DNA of 64,000 nt from Adineta steineri (Eukaryota > Rotifera > Eurotatoria > Adinetida > Adinetidae): positions 66,343 through 130,342 of the forward strand of contig CAJNOI010000118.1 in assembly GCA_905250115.1 (NCBI GenBank). The letters are read 5' to 3'. Below are positions 51,399 to 63,702 of the stretch, piece by piece. Each line of letters begins with the position of its first letter. Position 1 is the stretch's first letter. The notes under the pieces are model-generated. The model had not been told where the DNA came from. It saw only the letters and a list, made by a program, of their open reading frames with translations, and did no database searches. A program made the position numbers and the translations under genes.

Positions 51399-53813
51399 GA
51401 TCTATAATATAAAAAAGTCAATTGATTATGTTTATGTGTATCTGAAACAGATTTTTTTTACTTGATATAACTATATGCAACTGGCTTTGTTTTTCTGCAG
51501 AAAATAAATTCAATGATTTTTTACCAGTAAAATTATTTAGAAAAATTTTCTCTTTATTTTCTTCGTTTAATTAATTATTTATTTATTTTCATGGAACTTT
51601 TCATGATTTTAGTTTTTTTAAATAAAAAAAATGACAAAAAAAGAATTCATAAGCGACATCTATAATTGAAAACAAACGTAAAATGTCTTTTTTTCAAAAC
51701 AAGATTTAGAAAAAATTGTTTTTATAAAATTTGAGATATTGTAAAAAATTTAAAAAAATAAGTGTTGATACACTTCATGACTCATAGAAGATGACAAAAA
51801 TAGTTCTCTCCTGTTCTGTTTATCTCATACTCTCATACCAGCTATATGCTGTGGTATTTATTGCTATATTTTGCTTCGAATGTAGTTGAGTTACATTTGA
51901 AGATTAAATCAATTTTGATATGAAAATATTTTTATGTTACAATTTATGATAATGAATTCTTCCAAAATATTCCGATGAAAAGAATTATTGTAGAAACAAC
52001 TAAAACATATGTTCATTGAGTTATAAAATTGATAGATGACAAAAGAAAACATAAATTATATGATTGTCAGAAAGTTTAAACATTACGGATCCACTTTGAC
52101 TTTCAAGATTTATTATCATATACTTTTTTATGGATGTCGTAGTTGCACAGCTTCATCAGTAATTGTATATGTATATAGAAAGCTTTTCTAATCCTATGTA
52201 GATACTTCCCTGTAGCAAATTACCACTATTTGATGTGGCTTAATAAAATGCACTTAGATAGTTGTATGCTCTGGGCAATAAATATATATCCATTCATACA
52301 CACACTCTAGCATTTTTGGTGCGGTATGAACAATTTTTGAAACTTCAACATCTCGAAAATACGACATTCAATTCGTTGATATATATCATATTCAAGACTA
52401 AAATTCGAGAAAAACTCCGATAATATTGTTTCAATGATTTCCGAGTAACTAAAGACAAATTTAATAGCGAAAGCTCGTTATTTTCTTCGAAAGAATTCTT
52501 TTAGGTTGTAATTAGGATAAAAATAATCTTCAAACGAGAGAAAAGAAGGAAAGTGTATTACAAAAGAAAATGAATATCATAAATAGAATAGATATGTTTC
52601 ACAGATGGACTGAAAAGAAAGTGATATTTGACCAAATAATTCATCTAAAAGACAACATATAAATAAAGAAATATATGTAGTTGTGAACTAACAAAGTCTA
52701 AACTTCCAATCTCAATCTCACAAATAATCTAACATAAGCATAAAAGTGATATAAAAAGATAGTTAAGTATAGATGTTGGCATCAATTTATAGAAAGATAA
52801 ACTTTCTTTTAGAAATTGATTGATACACTTTAAAAATTGTTTCCAAATCTTTCCTGAAATTCATTTCTGGATGACGTTTATAACCTACCAAGAGATACGT
52901 AAACTGAATACTTACAATCTTTCAAGAATCAGTTTATCTTTTATAGGTTATTTAGCATAAAATTCAAATCATTAGGTCTTCGGAAATAGAAAAGTATGTA
53001 TGGTAGAAAATCCTTATGACTTTTATCAGTTATAATTATGTTCATTCAATAAAGAGGTTAAAGTATTGTCGATTTCTCTTGTTAACAGCATACTAAAAAG
53101 TTATTTCTGACTAAGTTTATAATGTCTAATCCAATTCTATTTCACACTTATTCATTGAAATGTAATTTTTTGTTTCATCTTCAATTTTTATTACAACATG
53201 TATCCGATGGGACATTTTGATTTCATTAGAAATCTACGCAAAGAACTGAAAAAGCAGAAACTTTTCAATATAAAAAACAAATTTTACTACATTCATATTG
53301 ATCTTCGTATGGTTCACGCATAAAACCTGATGGCAGCTAATCATTTGAACTTAATTTCGAACTTTTTCTACTGATCGTGTATGATAATATCATAAACTGA
53401 TAAACAAAGATGTATTTAAAAGTTACTAATACGATTTGGATGAAATTGGAAAATAAAAGTAAGAATATTATATGTAATAATACTAATCTCGTTGAATGAC
53501 ATATAAAATTCAAGATAGACATGATTTTGAAAAATTCTTTTACTGCTAGTTGCAAATAAAATAGCCATGATAAAGATGAAAAGTAAAAGGTAAGTACGAA
53601 TATTTTTCGTTTGACGCTTTATGTATTGCAAAATGAAAATCCAGTTACTTTCAAGTGTTGATAATATTCTCTGCTGAATATATTATTGTTTTATTAGAGA
53701 TCCTTTGAGTTACTGATAAAAGTATATAGCTATCATACAATTTGCATACATTCGATTTTATGATCATTCTATATTAATAAAATGTCTTTCATTCATTCTA
53801 TTACATTCATTAT
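51399..53813. other. Intergenic, 2.4 kb, no gene seen
   Basis: AT-rich sequence between the divergent NDUFA13 and GPI-anchored-protein genes. Small hydrophobic open frames on the - strand at 53337-53631 overlap one another and have no supporting features, so they are not annotated. Confidence 0.5.
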
Positions 53814-54973
53814 TTGAAAATCATGTTTAGTAGACGCAATATACTGAAGCTTTACTGTAGTTTAACACTACTGATTGTTTATTTCAATCAACCAGTTCTA
53901 ACTTTAGTATGTTTTGAATGTGTATCAACATTTCCTGGAAACAACATTTGTTTACCATCATGTTCACAAACAGATCGAGCGAATAGTACAGCATGTCTAC
54001 TTACACGCAATATTCCATTAGAATCTGGTTTTGAAGGATCAGTTCGCGCTGGACATATTAGTCAAGAACCTGTTTTATCAGATGCTGAAGAGAAATATTT
54101 TCTTTATGGTGAAGAAGCAGTATATCAAAATCCATCTGTAGCTGTAGGTTGGGATTGGGAATATGGACCAATTACTTATGGATGCAATACATCGTAAGTA
54201 TATTGTGATTCGTCGAAATATGAATTCTATCTATTGTATGTATATATAGAGGTTGTAATAATCCACAAAATGTTAATAGTTTACCAAATGCTTTGAATGC
54301 ACGAATAACAGATGAAACACTTACACGATTGCTTACTGGTGACCTTATTAATACTTGTTATGCCTGCAACAATTTAAATCTTACTGAGAACCTTCTTGAT
54401 ACAGATATGTCCAAGTGTCAACCAACAAATTGTCCTCAGTATTCTTGTAATTTTGTTGCTACACGTCAATCAGGTGGATGGCGTTTTAGTAGTGGTTGTA
54501 TTCTTTCAAGAGTACCAGCTCAAGTGGATATGACCCTTATGTATTATATTAATTCAGAAAAGACTGTTGTTTATCAAATGGAAGCTACGTGTCTTAGTGA
54601 TAATTGTAATACTATTTCAACTTTCAAACAACTTAAAGATGCGATAGGAGTTGATCCTGATCTCAGCTGTTTAGCTAATATTAATACTACTAGTACAACA
54701 TCTACATCTACAAGCTCAGTATCGCCATCGGGTAGTAGTTCATCGACAACAACAGGTGGTCCAGGAGTCACAACAACAACAACAACAGGAGGTCCAGCGG
54801 TCACAACAACAACAACACGAGGTCCAGGAGTCACAACAACAACAGCAACAGGAGGTCCAGGAGTCACAACAACAACGACAGCACAACCAACTACTAGTTC
54901 CGGTGAACAGGATTTTTTAAATACAAAACTATTTATTTTAACAATTTTTTCTTTTTATATAATTAAATTTTAA
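53814..54973 (+). CDS. Secreted, Ly6/uPAR-like Cys-rich protein with mucin-type tail and GPI signal
   Basis: Two exons, 53814-54193 and 54250-54973, join as TC / A. A signal peptide (ILKLYCSLTLLIVYF) precedes a first Cys-rich unit (LVCFECVSTFPGNNICLPSC to YGCNTSGCNN) and a second (INTCYACNNLNLTENL to ATCLSDNCNTIS). The closing CxxDxCN-type motif is typical of Ly6/uPAR three-finger folds. A Ser/Thr tail follows with four repeats of a TTTTTGGPGV unit. The C-terminus (FLNTKLFILTIFSFYIIKF) is hydrophobic with no charged tail, as in GPI-attachment signals. Expected to be on the cell surface and O-glycosylated. The specific function is unknown. Confidence 0.8.
54757..54882 (+). repeat. Coding minisatellite, four units of about 30-33 bp
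   Basis: The unit GGTCCAGGAGTCACAACAAC followed by further ACA codons and a Gly/Arg codon occurs four times and encodes GGPGVTTTTT-like repeats. Small changes between copies (GPAV, RGPGV, TTTTA) show it is slightly degenerate. It encodes the mucin-like stalk and is likely to vary in copy number. Confidence 0.85.
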
Positions 54974-55054
54974 CAATAAAATATTAACATTTTTTCTATC
55001 TGACTAATAGAAATAATATATGAAACAATAAATATCAATAAAAACAAAATTTAT

Positions 55055-57206
55055 TTATTTAATACAATAACAAAATTTTCTTAGATGTGAATAACTTGTT
55101 TCGATACATGATGCAGATGATTTATATGCATTAAGACGACTAATATGATTAAGATCCATATTAAAACCACTTGATCGAGTTGAATATTGTGTTGTTGCTT
55201 CATATATTGCATTATTTGGTTTTGTTTCAAATGTTATTTGATAGAATGTTATATTAAGATGTTTATCATCATATTTTGGTATTCTACCATCAATATCAGA
55301 TGATTTTGAAAATCTTAAAAGTGCTTGATTAGGTCGATATATTTGTGCATTATGAATCGAATGAAGTTGTAATTGATGACATAGTTGATTATCAACTACT
55401 GACAATTGTTTATTTATATAATTAATTATAAATCTTGTTGCTTGTTTTATTTTTATATCATCTATAGTAATATTATTCCATTGTAAACATGAACACCAAT
55501 GTGGTTCAAGATTAAGATCATCGCATGTTCTTTCACTAGGTATTAAATGAAATAAAGATATATTACGTTGTTTAACATTATTATTAAGTCTATAATTTAG
55601 TTGATTCATGTCAGTTAATGATAATAAAGTTGAATGAATATCAAATGGTGTTGTTAAACGATGAATATTTTTTTGTAAATTTTTAATAGCTTCAGGATAT
55701 TTATTTTGAAATAATTTAGGAAAAATAAAACTCATAAATGGTAAACGTTCTTCAAGTTTACCTTGTGGTGTTTGTCGAATTTTTGAAAAACGTGCACCAT
55801 GATCAGTCATAAGTATAATAATGGTGTTTTTAGAATCATTTGTTTGATTAAATTTTTTTAGAAATTTCAATAATGATAAATCAAGTAATGAAGCGGCTGC
55901 GTAACTATCATGTGTATATTGTTTAAAAAATCCGAAAAAGAATTTTTTATGTTCAGAATACGACGACCAAAATTGATCAATATATGAAAGAAAGAAATCA
56001 AGTGTTGTTTGATTACGTATACAAAGTGTATCACGTTTGTATAATAATGATCGTGCTGATTTCATTTGATAAAATGGTACTAAATAATGATCAGTTGGAG
56101 TTTTATTAAAACCTCTTAAACGAAATGTCCATATACCATATTCAACACGATCTTCAGCATAACCTGTAACATAACCATTCTGACGATATTTATTCCAAAT
56201 AAATGGATATATATCAACAAATGAACTATTTTTATCACGTTTTAATGTTGAAGGAAGTTCAATTTCCTTGAAACCAGTTAACATGGGAATTAATTGTTGT
56301 GGTGTACCGTCACCTAATATATTATAACCTAGTAAAGTAGAAAGAATAGTTCATAAATATCAAATATTTATCAGAGAAATATGTAGAGTATACTAATCAT
56401 TTAGATCCGAAATGGACGAATATATATCAACAAACCTTTAAGAATAATTGCATCTAATTGTTTAGTTATATAATCAAATGTTTCTGGTAACATTCGTTGA
56501 AATTGTAATCTAGATATACTATCAAAGCCTAAAATAAGTACATTAAAATCTTCATCGTTTTCTTTCTCAACATTTGTAAGTCTTTCACGAATATCTCGAT
56601 TATAATGTATTGATGTATACGGTAATATTGGATAAAATTTTTTTTTAATTATATCTTGACATTGTATAGTAAAATGATCACTTAATAATGGTATACTAGA
56701 ATTATATATTAATACTATTGGAATTTGTTGATATCGTTTATCACCTTGACCATAATAAAATATAACTGTGCAATTAAGATATGAAAGAATAAGTCGTATA
56801 TTATAATTATCTATTATAACAGGATAAAACCATGATTGACATGTTGGTTGTGGAATTTTTTCAATATTCATATATAAATTACCAGTATTTAATAATAATT
56901 GTGGAAAATGACACTACAAAAAATATATATATACATTTTTTAATTGTCTAGTATAAATCTTTTAAAATTAACCTGAATAATTTCTTTATCAATTGTAGAA
57001 GAGTTAAATAATGAATGAAAACTAACAGGACTACTAGGTTGGTTGTAACTAAGTATTACAGTTGAAAAACTAATTAAAATAAAATACATTATAAATAATC
57101 GATATTTCCAATTTGCAGATATGTATACATTATATGTTATTTTTCTCATGAACGATCTTAATCCTAAGAAAGTTCTATAACATAAATGGATTAAATATCG
57201 ATACAT
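55055..57206 (-). CDS. DUF229 family (alkaline-phosphatase/sulfatase fold) type II membrane protein
   Basis: Three exons: 57206-56973, 56913-56436, 56328-55055, joined with canonical introns (AAA G / GT TAT). A basic N-terminus precedes one membrane helix (RLFIMYFILISFSTVILSY). The catalytic-fold region begins FNVLILGFDSISRLQFQRML, with the conserved GYNILGDGTPQQLIPMLTG across the second intron. Then come VTGYAEDRVEYGIW, FFFGFFKQYTHDSYAA and the metal-site-like IIILMTDHGARF, ending with LEERLPFMSFIFPK and a C-terminal Cys-rich part (EPHWCSCLQW). The family resembles sulfatases but lacks the formylglycine Cys context. Its substrates are unknown; it probably acts in the Golgi/ER lumen or outside the cell. 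Confidence 0.88.
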
Positions 57207-59060
57207 TAAGTTTTCTTTCTAAAAATAATAAAATTCATTTATGTTAGTTATATTATATATACATGTGTTTTCTCATGCATCAAGAATAATCATTTAATAG
57301 AAGTTATTTATTCATAGGAATAGGTTTTACATGTCCTTAGAACAGCAAAAAAAAAGTAAGAAATTTTCTTTTTTGAATTTAATCGTTCTCTATGTAGAAA
57401 AAAATGATTGACTGGTGTCAATTGCTCTTGGGTAAAACAAGTTAATCGTAGTGAATAATGTATTAATAATTATATTCAAATTTTTCTCTAAGGACATACT
57501 GATAATGTATACTGAATATTTCTTTATTGTTAAACGATATTGTCTTACGTATTTAAAATGAGTAATCTAATATTCTGAAGATCAATTGATATTTCTTTTT
57601 TGATGACAAGTAGTATCGAATAAAAATTACTTTTATCGGTATTTTCTTATATGTCTCGAATTTTACTATTAATTTATGATTATTAACAGACTTAATCGTT
57701 ACTCTTTTTATTTGACATATTGATTGTAGACAGAAATTACGCTATACACCTGTAGAATGTTTCTTCTAAGCAAAAGAAGAAATGATCATTTTTATTATAA
57801 ATATGATACCGTACATTTAAGAGATATTTATAGAAGATTAACTCCTTAAATATATGAGAATAGTAATAAGACATAAATTTATATTCTTCTCTATCTAATA
57901 TGCATTCGTATAAAAAGAAGTTTACCATAATATTGGAGGACAACATTAACATTAGTGATGGAATGTGATCTCTATTTGACAAATCCCTGGTGTATAATTA
58001 GTGCAATAAAAAACTCAATTATTATTCAAATCAATATTAATTATGCATATCTATAATTCACGATATATCGAATAAAACTTCCTAAAAGTACAACTAAACA
58101 ATTTTAATCATACAGAACGAGAAAAACAAACTTTTGAATCAATTCTCAAAATAATATATAGTACTATACCTGTTAAATTATCTAAATTCTTGGGAACAGA
58201 AATATGACATATTTTCTTATTTAAGTAAAACAATTTTACATACATACATTGGATTTACTACTCAAAACAAAAGAAAACTACGATTAATTTTGTATTTTTC
58301 AATTATACTTGATGTAAGATGAAATAATAGTTTATTTCAGCTAAGCAAAGCGAGAGAAAGGAAATGAAGATGTATATACACACCAGTAATGCTCAGATAA
58401 TATGCCATATAAAAGAAAAGGGAAAAGAACATGAATACATAGAAAAGTTTAATGACAATGTCACTACATTACAGTATATATATATATAACGTGATGTTAA
58501 TTCAAATGAAAAATGTTTGTTAGTTCTTTATTTCTTGCTATTTACTATGATTATTTTATAATAACGATCAAATTAATAATTCTGTCTGTCAATCGATTAT
58601 AAATCAATAAAAAGACTAAAATTATTCTTGATTGAAAGAGAAAAAAAAGATTATTTTTATGATAGTTTGAATTCTCATTTATATCCGAAAGAAATAAAAT
58701 ATTTACCAATATAAGAGTTTACAATTAGTGAAGATCACTTTTTTTATATTATGTATACATATGTTTATTTCATATTAGAAAATAGAAAAAGAATGTAGGA
58801 ATTAATCGTCTATAATTACAATTTTAATTCTTATTATTATGTCATGTGAAGAAAAATTATTTTCCTTGCATGTTTACAAAGAAGAATAGAACGATAATAT
58901 TGTGTATCAACGTAAAATATTCTTTATCTTTAGTTTAAACATTCTTGTTAATTTCAAATGTTATCATAGGATTTCATAGAAAGAAGAACGATTACTTGCA
59001 TAGTAATATATATTTCATTCTTTGTTTTTTTCTCTATTTTAACCATAACCTCTGGACAAC
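57207..59060. other. Intergenic, 1.85 kb, no gene seen
   Basis: Divergent promoter region between the DUF229 gene (-) and the PRISE gene (+). It is AT-rich and holds only short open frames without resemblance to a family. A (TA)n stretch lies near 58477-58489. Confidence 0.5.
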
Positions 59061-60408
59061 ATGTCTTCTTCTTCTTCGTTATCACCACGTGTAGCAGCTA
59101 TTTGGGGTGCGAATGGAATATCAGGTACAGCGATGATTGATCTCTTGATCGAACAATCTTCGAATGAATGGAATCATATTATTTGCATATCTCGACGACC
59201 ATTTCAATTAGATATAAATGATAAACGTATCAGTTTTATTTCTATTGATATTCTTAATTCTACTGTTGATGAAATTGTTAATGAATTAGAAAAAGTGAAT
59301 GGAAAAATGATAACAGATATTTTTCATTATACATATATTGAAAAATCGACTGAAGATGAATTAGATCAAGTTAATAAAATTGTTTTAGAAAAAGCTTTAG
59401 ATGCTTGTGTGAAAATTGCTGGAAAAACAATAAAATCATTTTCATTACAAACAGGATATAAAGTAAATAAAATAAATTTTGATTTTTATATAATTTTATT
59501 ATTTAGTATTATGGTGTACATAAAACTAAAGAAGATTTAGCTGCATTACCATTCATTGAAAATGCTCCTCGTCATCAGGGTACAAATTTTTATTTTACAC
59601 AAGAAGATCTTTTAGAAGATTATGCGAAAAAACATAATTGGAGATATATAATTACTCGACCAGCAACGATTATCGGTGTTGCTAAAGGTTATTTGATTTA
59701 AATTTGAAAGTTTTAGTTGCATTTATTTTTATAATTAAAATTAGGAAATTTTATGAATTTCGCAGTAACAATTGCATTATATGCAACAATACAAAAAGAA
59801 CTTGGTCAACCATTATTATTTCCTGGAAATTTAAAATCATGGAATAGAATATCAGATCATTCAACAGCTTCAAATAATGCTCGTTTTCAATTATGGAGTG
59901 TATTAAATGAAAATATTCAACACGAAATATTTAATATTGCTAATGGAGATCTTGTTACATTTCGAGATTTATGGTCAAAAATTGAAAAGTAAATAAAAAA
60001 TTAATAGTCTATTCCTTGTTAGATAAAATGCTCGTTTTTTCTATTAATAGTTATTTTGGTATTCCACATTGTGAACAGAAATTGAATGAAAATGAAGCTC
60101 AATTAAAATTAGCCGAATATATGCCAAAACATAAAGATGTTTGGATTCGTATTGCTCAAAGAGAAAATCTTGATGAAAAAGCCTTCGATTATGCTACATG
60201 GGCATTTGCCGGTATGAAGAAGATTAATTTTTTACATAATTTATATACTTATTTTATATTTTCAGATGGTTCTTTAAGATCACCACTCGATAGATATGGT
60301 AATTTAACTAAAGCTCGTGAATTTGGTTGGACAACTATAGTAGATACGTTCGATGGTTATGCACAATGTTTTGATCGATTAAAAAAATTAAAAGTCATTC
60401 CTTCATAG
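59061..60408 (+). CDS. PRISE-family (progesterone 5-beta-reductase/iridoid-synthase-like) short-chain reductase
   Basis: Five exons: 59061-59462, 59507-59687, 59745-59988, 60051-60211, 60266-60408, all in frame. The N-terminal Rossmann motif is WGANGISGTAMIDLLIEQ with a NADPH-type basic pair (CISRRP). Family blocks follow: FSLQTGYKYYGVHK across the first intron, the active-site Tyr block NFYFTQEDLLEDY, RYIITRPATIIGVAKGNFMN, LLFPGNLKSWNRISDHS, EIFNIANGDLVTFRDLWSKI. The C-terminus (SPLDRYGNLTKAREFGWTT, then DGYAQCFDRLKKLKVIPS) is also typical. The usual length of about 390 residues is kept. These enzymes reduce enone or enal double bonds with NADPH. They are best known from plants, bacteria and fungi, so horizontal origin is possible; the introns show it is adapted to this genome. 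Confidence 0.92.
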
Positions 60409-61100
60409 AACTATTTTATTTTTTTAAACATGCATTACAAATAAAACAAGTGAAAATAAATTTGTCTTTTCGATTATCACGATAAATGAATTGAATAACA
60501 AAATTTTCATTAGTCGTAATACAATATAATTATCTTTTTTTCCGATATCCATTAATTCTTTTCTGTCGGATAACAGCAGTTCTGCTATATTCTCGCATAG
60601 GTCAGATTGGTCTAGACATTATTGTTATTGTATCTGACATTACATATCCGTCTGTCATTCTCAAAGATAAAATACTACTATTACAAATATATAAAATTTC
60701 ATAATAAAAAAAAAACGTTTTGCTTGACTTATATATAAACTTTTTTCGTTCTCAAGTTATAAAATAAACAATGAAAATAGATACTACTTATCATGACCTT
60801 CGTTTTGCTATTTAAACAATAATTATATAAACAAAACATCTTTCCATTCTATTCCAAATCTAGAAATTTTTATTTTTTATATCTCGTAATAACGATCATA
60901 TATTTTTTTCAATTGTCATAAAAAAAACAGCATCGAAAGAAGAAAAAAAAAATTTCTGATATACACATACAAATTATACACAAATATCACAAAGCGAAGA
61001 AAAAAAAAAGAAAACACACAAAGATAGAAATAAATTTGTCAAAGATAGTTGTATACATTTATATATATTTATATATATACAAAATAAACAAGAAAAACTA
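60409..61100. other. 3' flanks of two convergent genes
   Basis: About 690 bases, A/T-rich, with several A-runs and a (TA)n stretch at about 61061-61080. It holds the 3' ends of the PRISE and ANKRD-like transcripts. No gene is seen. Confidence 0.55.
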
Positions 61101-63702
61101 TTAAAATGGACTTGTTTCCCAATTCGTCCAAAAATTAGTATTTATTTCAACTTTAGGTAAATAACGTACACTTAAAAGATGACTTGGTCGTGTAGATGAT
61201 GAACTAGCTGCGTCTTTTGGTAAATGTTTACACCAAACCATACGTTGCATTGAATGAAGTGTATTAACTTCAAGTTGTTGTCGTTCATTAAGTTCACACT
61301 AAAATAAAAACAATCAAATAAAAATTTCTTTTTCTTATTCAATAATTTTACACTAAGACGTTTGTATTTCAGATTAGAATCTTCAAGCCATTTGATAAAT
61401 AAACGTCCGTTCCAACGATTTTTACCACGTTTACCTAATTCTGTATTTGTATAATCATTATTTAATAATTTTTCTGGTAATTGTATAGATGGATTATTAT
61501 AAACTTCATTATCTTTTAATAATGAACAATAACTAAATGGTATATCTTGATTTACTGATGAACGTGTAGCATTTCCATATAAACGTAAAACTTCTTGTTC
61601 ATGAGATAAAATTAATTTATCCTATGATAAATTAAAAAAAAATAATTATTTTTTTATTTAAATTTTATTGAATATTTACTCTTTCAACTTGATGACGTAT
61701 TTTCATTTTATATCTTTCATCTTCTTGTTTAGTAAATACTTCTGCTAAATGTAGATCAAGATCATTTGGTGCTAATAAACGTTTTATACCAATTGATGAT
61801 GGTGTTGTTATTGAATGTGAACTAAATGATGGTGCAATAAGATAATTTTTTTTTGCCATTGTTGTTTCAGAAAAATCTTTTGGAACTTTTGGTGTAACAA
61901 AATCTTTTAACATTGTTTCATGACGTTTATCAATCTAAATATAATTAGGGATTATTCTTTAAGATAAAGTTAAGTTTTAGAAGATTACATTGAGAATAAC
62001 AGATGGTAGCTCTCTTCTTTTATTCTATCGTGTGAACTAGAGAGTAACAACTGTTTTTCTTTCGATAAGTGCTGCTTCAGGCGATTGATTATGAACAGGA
62101 AAAAAGAAATAAAAGCATTTTAGCTCTTTTAATAACTTATGAATAGATTTCTTTATTCAAATGGAAAGAACAATTGGAGAAAAGCAAAAAGTAATTTAGA
62201 TAAGTCTTATTGATTAATGAATGTTAGTCTATTAAAATATGTCATAGATTTGTATATCATATGGGAATAAGTATAATAGATTACTCGAGATTTTTCTTTT
62301 CTTTGCCTCTATCAACTACAGTATTAGATAGAATTAATAAAATTTAAGTACAACTTGTTGTCAAATTGATATTATTTAAGAAGAATAAAAAAGTGTCACT
62401 AATCAATAAGCTTTTTTTTTAGGATTTCTTATATTTATGGGTAATTAACAGATATTTTATATGAAAATTCTAACCTGTTGTCGTATTTCTAGAAATTGTT
62501 TAATACTATTAATAGGTATTTCACGTGTTGGCGCTGTTTCTCCTGATGAATTATCTGTAGCTGATGTTGAATTTGAATTAGTAGATGCATCAGTTGTTAA
62601 TGATGGTATAGATGTATTTGATATTCCGACATTTCTTTCACGCAATCGACGTTTATTAGGTGGTAATGAATCAATATCAGTAGCTGTATTTGATTGTTTG
62701 ACATTTGTTGTTGAACTACTTGTGCTACTTTCATCACCAGCACCTATACTTGAACATGAACTAACTTCATCATTTGGATTTGCTGTAGTTGTATTAGATG
62801 TTTTATCAACTAGAAAAAAAAAGACAAATCAATTGATTTGATTTTCTGAAAAACAAAATAATCATACCATTTGTACTTTCTAAAGTTTGATCATCTGAAT
62901 TACTTGATGTATGATTATCATCATTTGTTGTTGGATTATCTTTATCTTTTTTTGAACGCTCAGAAATCGATCGACGTTTTTTTTCTTTCTCATTAGCAGC
63001 TAATAAGATTTTTTTATCTAAAGCTCTTCTTCGACTAGATACACGTCGAACATTATTATTTGTTGTAGATGATGTTTGAATTAATGTTGATGAAGTACGT
63101 TTTCCACGAGCATGTGAACGTAATGTTCGTGTTGTTGGTTTTAAATCAGTTTTACTTGAGTGAGTTCTTGTTGTTGATCGTTCTTTTTCAGTTTTATGTA
63201 ATTTAATTGACGAATTTTTTTCAGTATATTCATGTTCTTCTTCTTCTTCTCCTTCTTCATTGTCATCATCATCATCTTCATCATCGTCGACATCCATTTG
63301 ATCATCTTCAATAACAGGTAAAGAATTTAATTCATTATTGTCATTATTATCGTTATTATTATCATTATCATCATTATTATTATTATTATTTAATTCAATT
63401 TGAGCTATAATATCATCAAGAATAGTTGAAATAATTGTTTGAGTAGACTGAGATTGTGGTGTAAGAGGTGAAAGTTTATCGTTATCATCATCGAAGAATG
63501 GTTTATAAGAATTATTGTTATTAACATTTTCTTCATTATCTTCTGGCGGCGGAGTTACAGCCTTGTCATTGATTTCTGAAGATGTAATAGGAATATTGGT
63601 TGACATTGATGATAATAATTTTTCATTTTGTTCTACTATTGGTATTGTTAATGATGATGGTGATGATGAATCGATTGTTAAATTATTATTGTCATCATTC
63701 AT
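61101..63702 (-). CDS. ANKRD11/12-type C-terminal domain protein without visible ankyrin repeats
   Basis: Five exons: 63702-62868, 62809-62475, 61934-61680, 61621 to about 61353, then about 61299-61101. The N-terminal two thirds are low complexity: Asn/Asp runs, an acidic block (DEDDDDDNEEGEEEEEHE) and basic Ser/Arg stretches (RRVSSRRRALDKK, EKKRRSISERSKKDK) that look like nuclear localisation signals. The C-terminal 200 residues match the conserved end of ANKRD11/ANKRD12: KMKIRHQVERDKLILSHEQE, VLRLYGNATRSSVNQDIPFS, YCSLLKDNEVYN, NRWNGRLFIKWLEDS, LHSMQRMVWCKHLP. ANKRD11 and ANKRD12 are nuclear chromatin co-regulators. Upstream sequence to 64000 shows a spliced, non-coding leader and no ankyrin exon, so the repeats seem to be absent, or lie in exons outside the window. 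Confidence 0.8.

Noticed and set aside
53337..53631. Overlapping hydrophobic open frames on the - strand, possibly a small membrane protein
   Set aside because: Two frames overlap in the same bases, the sequence is plain AT-rich with Phe/Ile/Leu codons, and there is no family resemblance or convincing splice structure.
54574..54867. 97-residue - strand frame rich in PGPPVVVVVV
   Set aside because: It is the antisense shadow of the Thr-rich minisatellite of the + strand gene.
58477..58490. TATATATATATA stretch as a TATA box for the PRISE gene
   Set aside because: It is about 570 bases upstream of the start codon and such (TA)n runs are common across the window.
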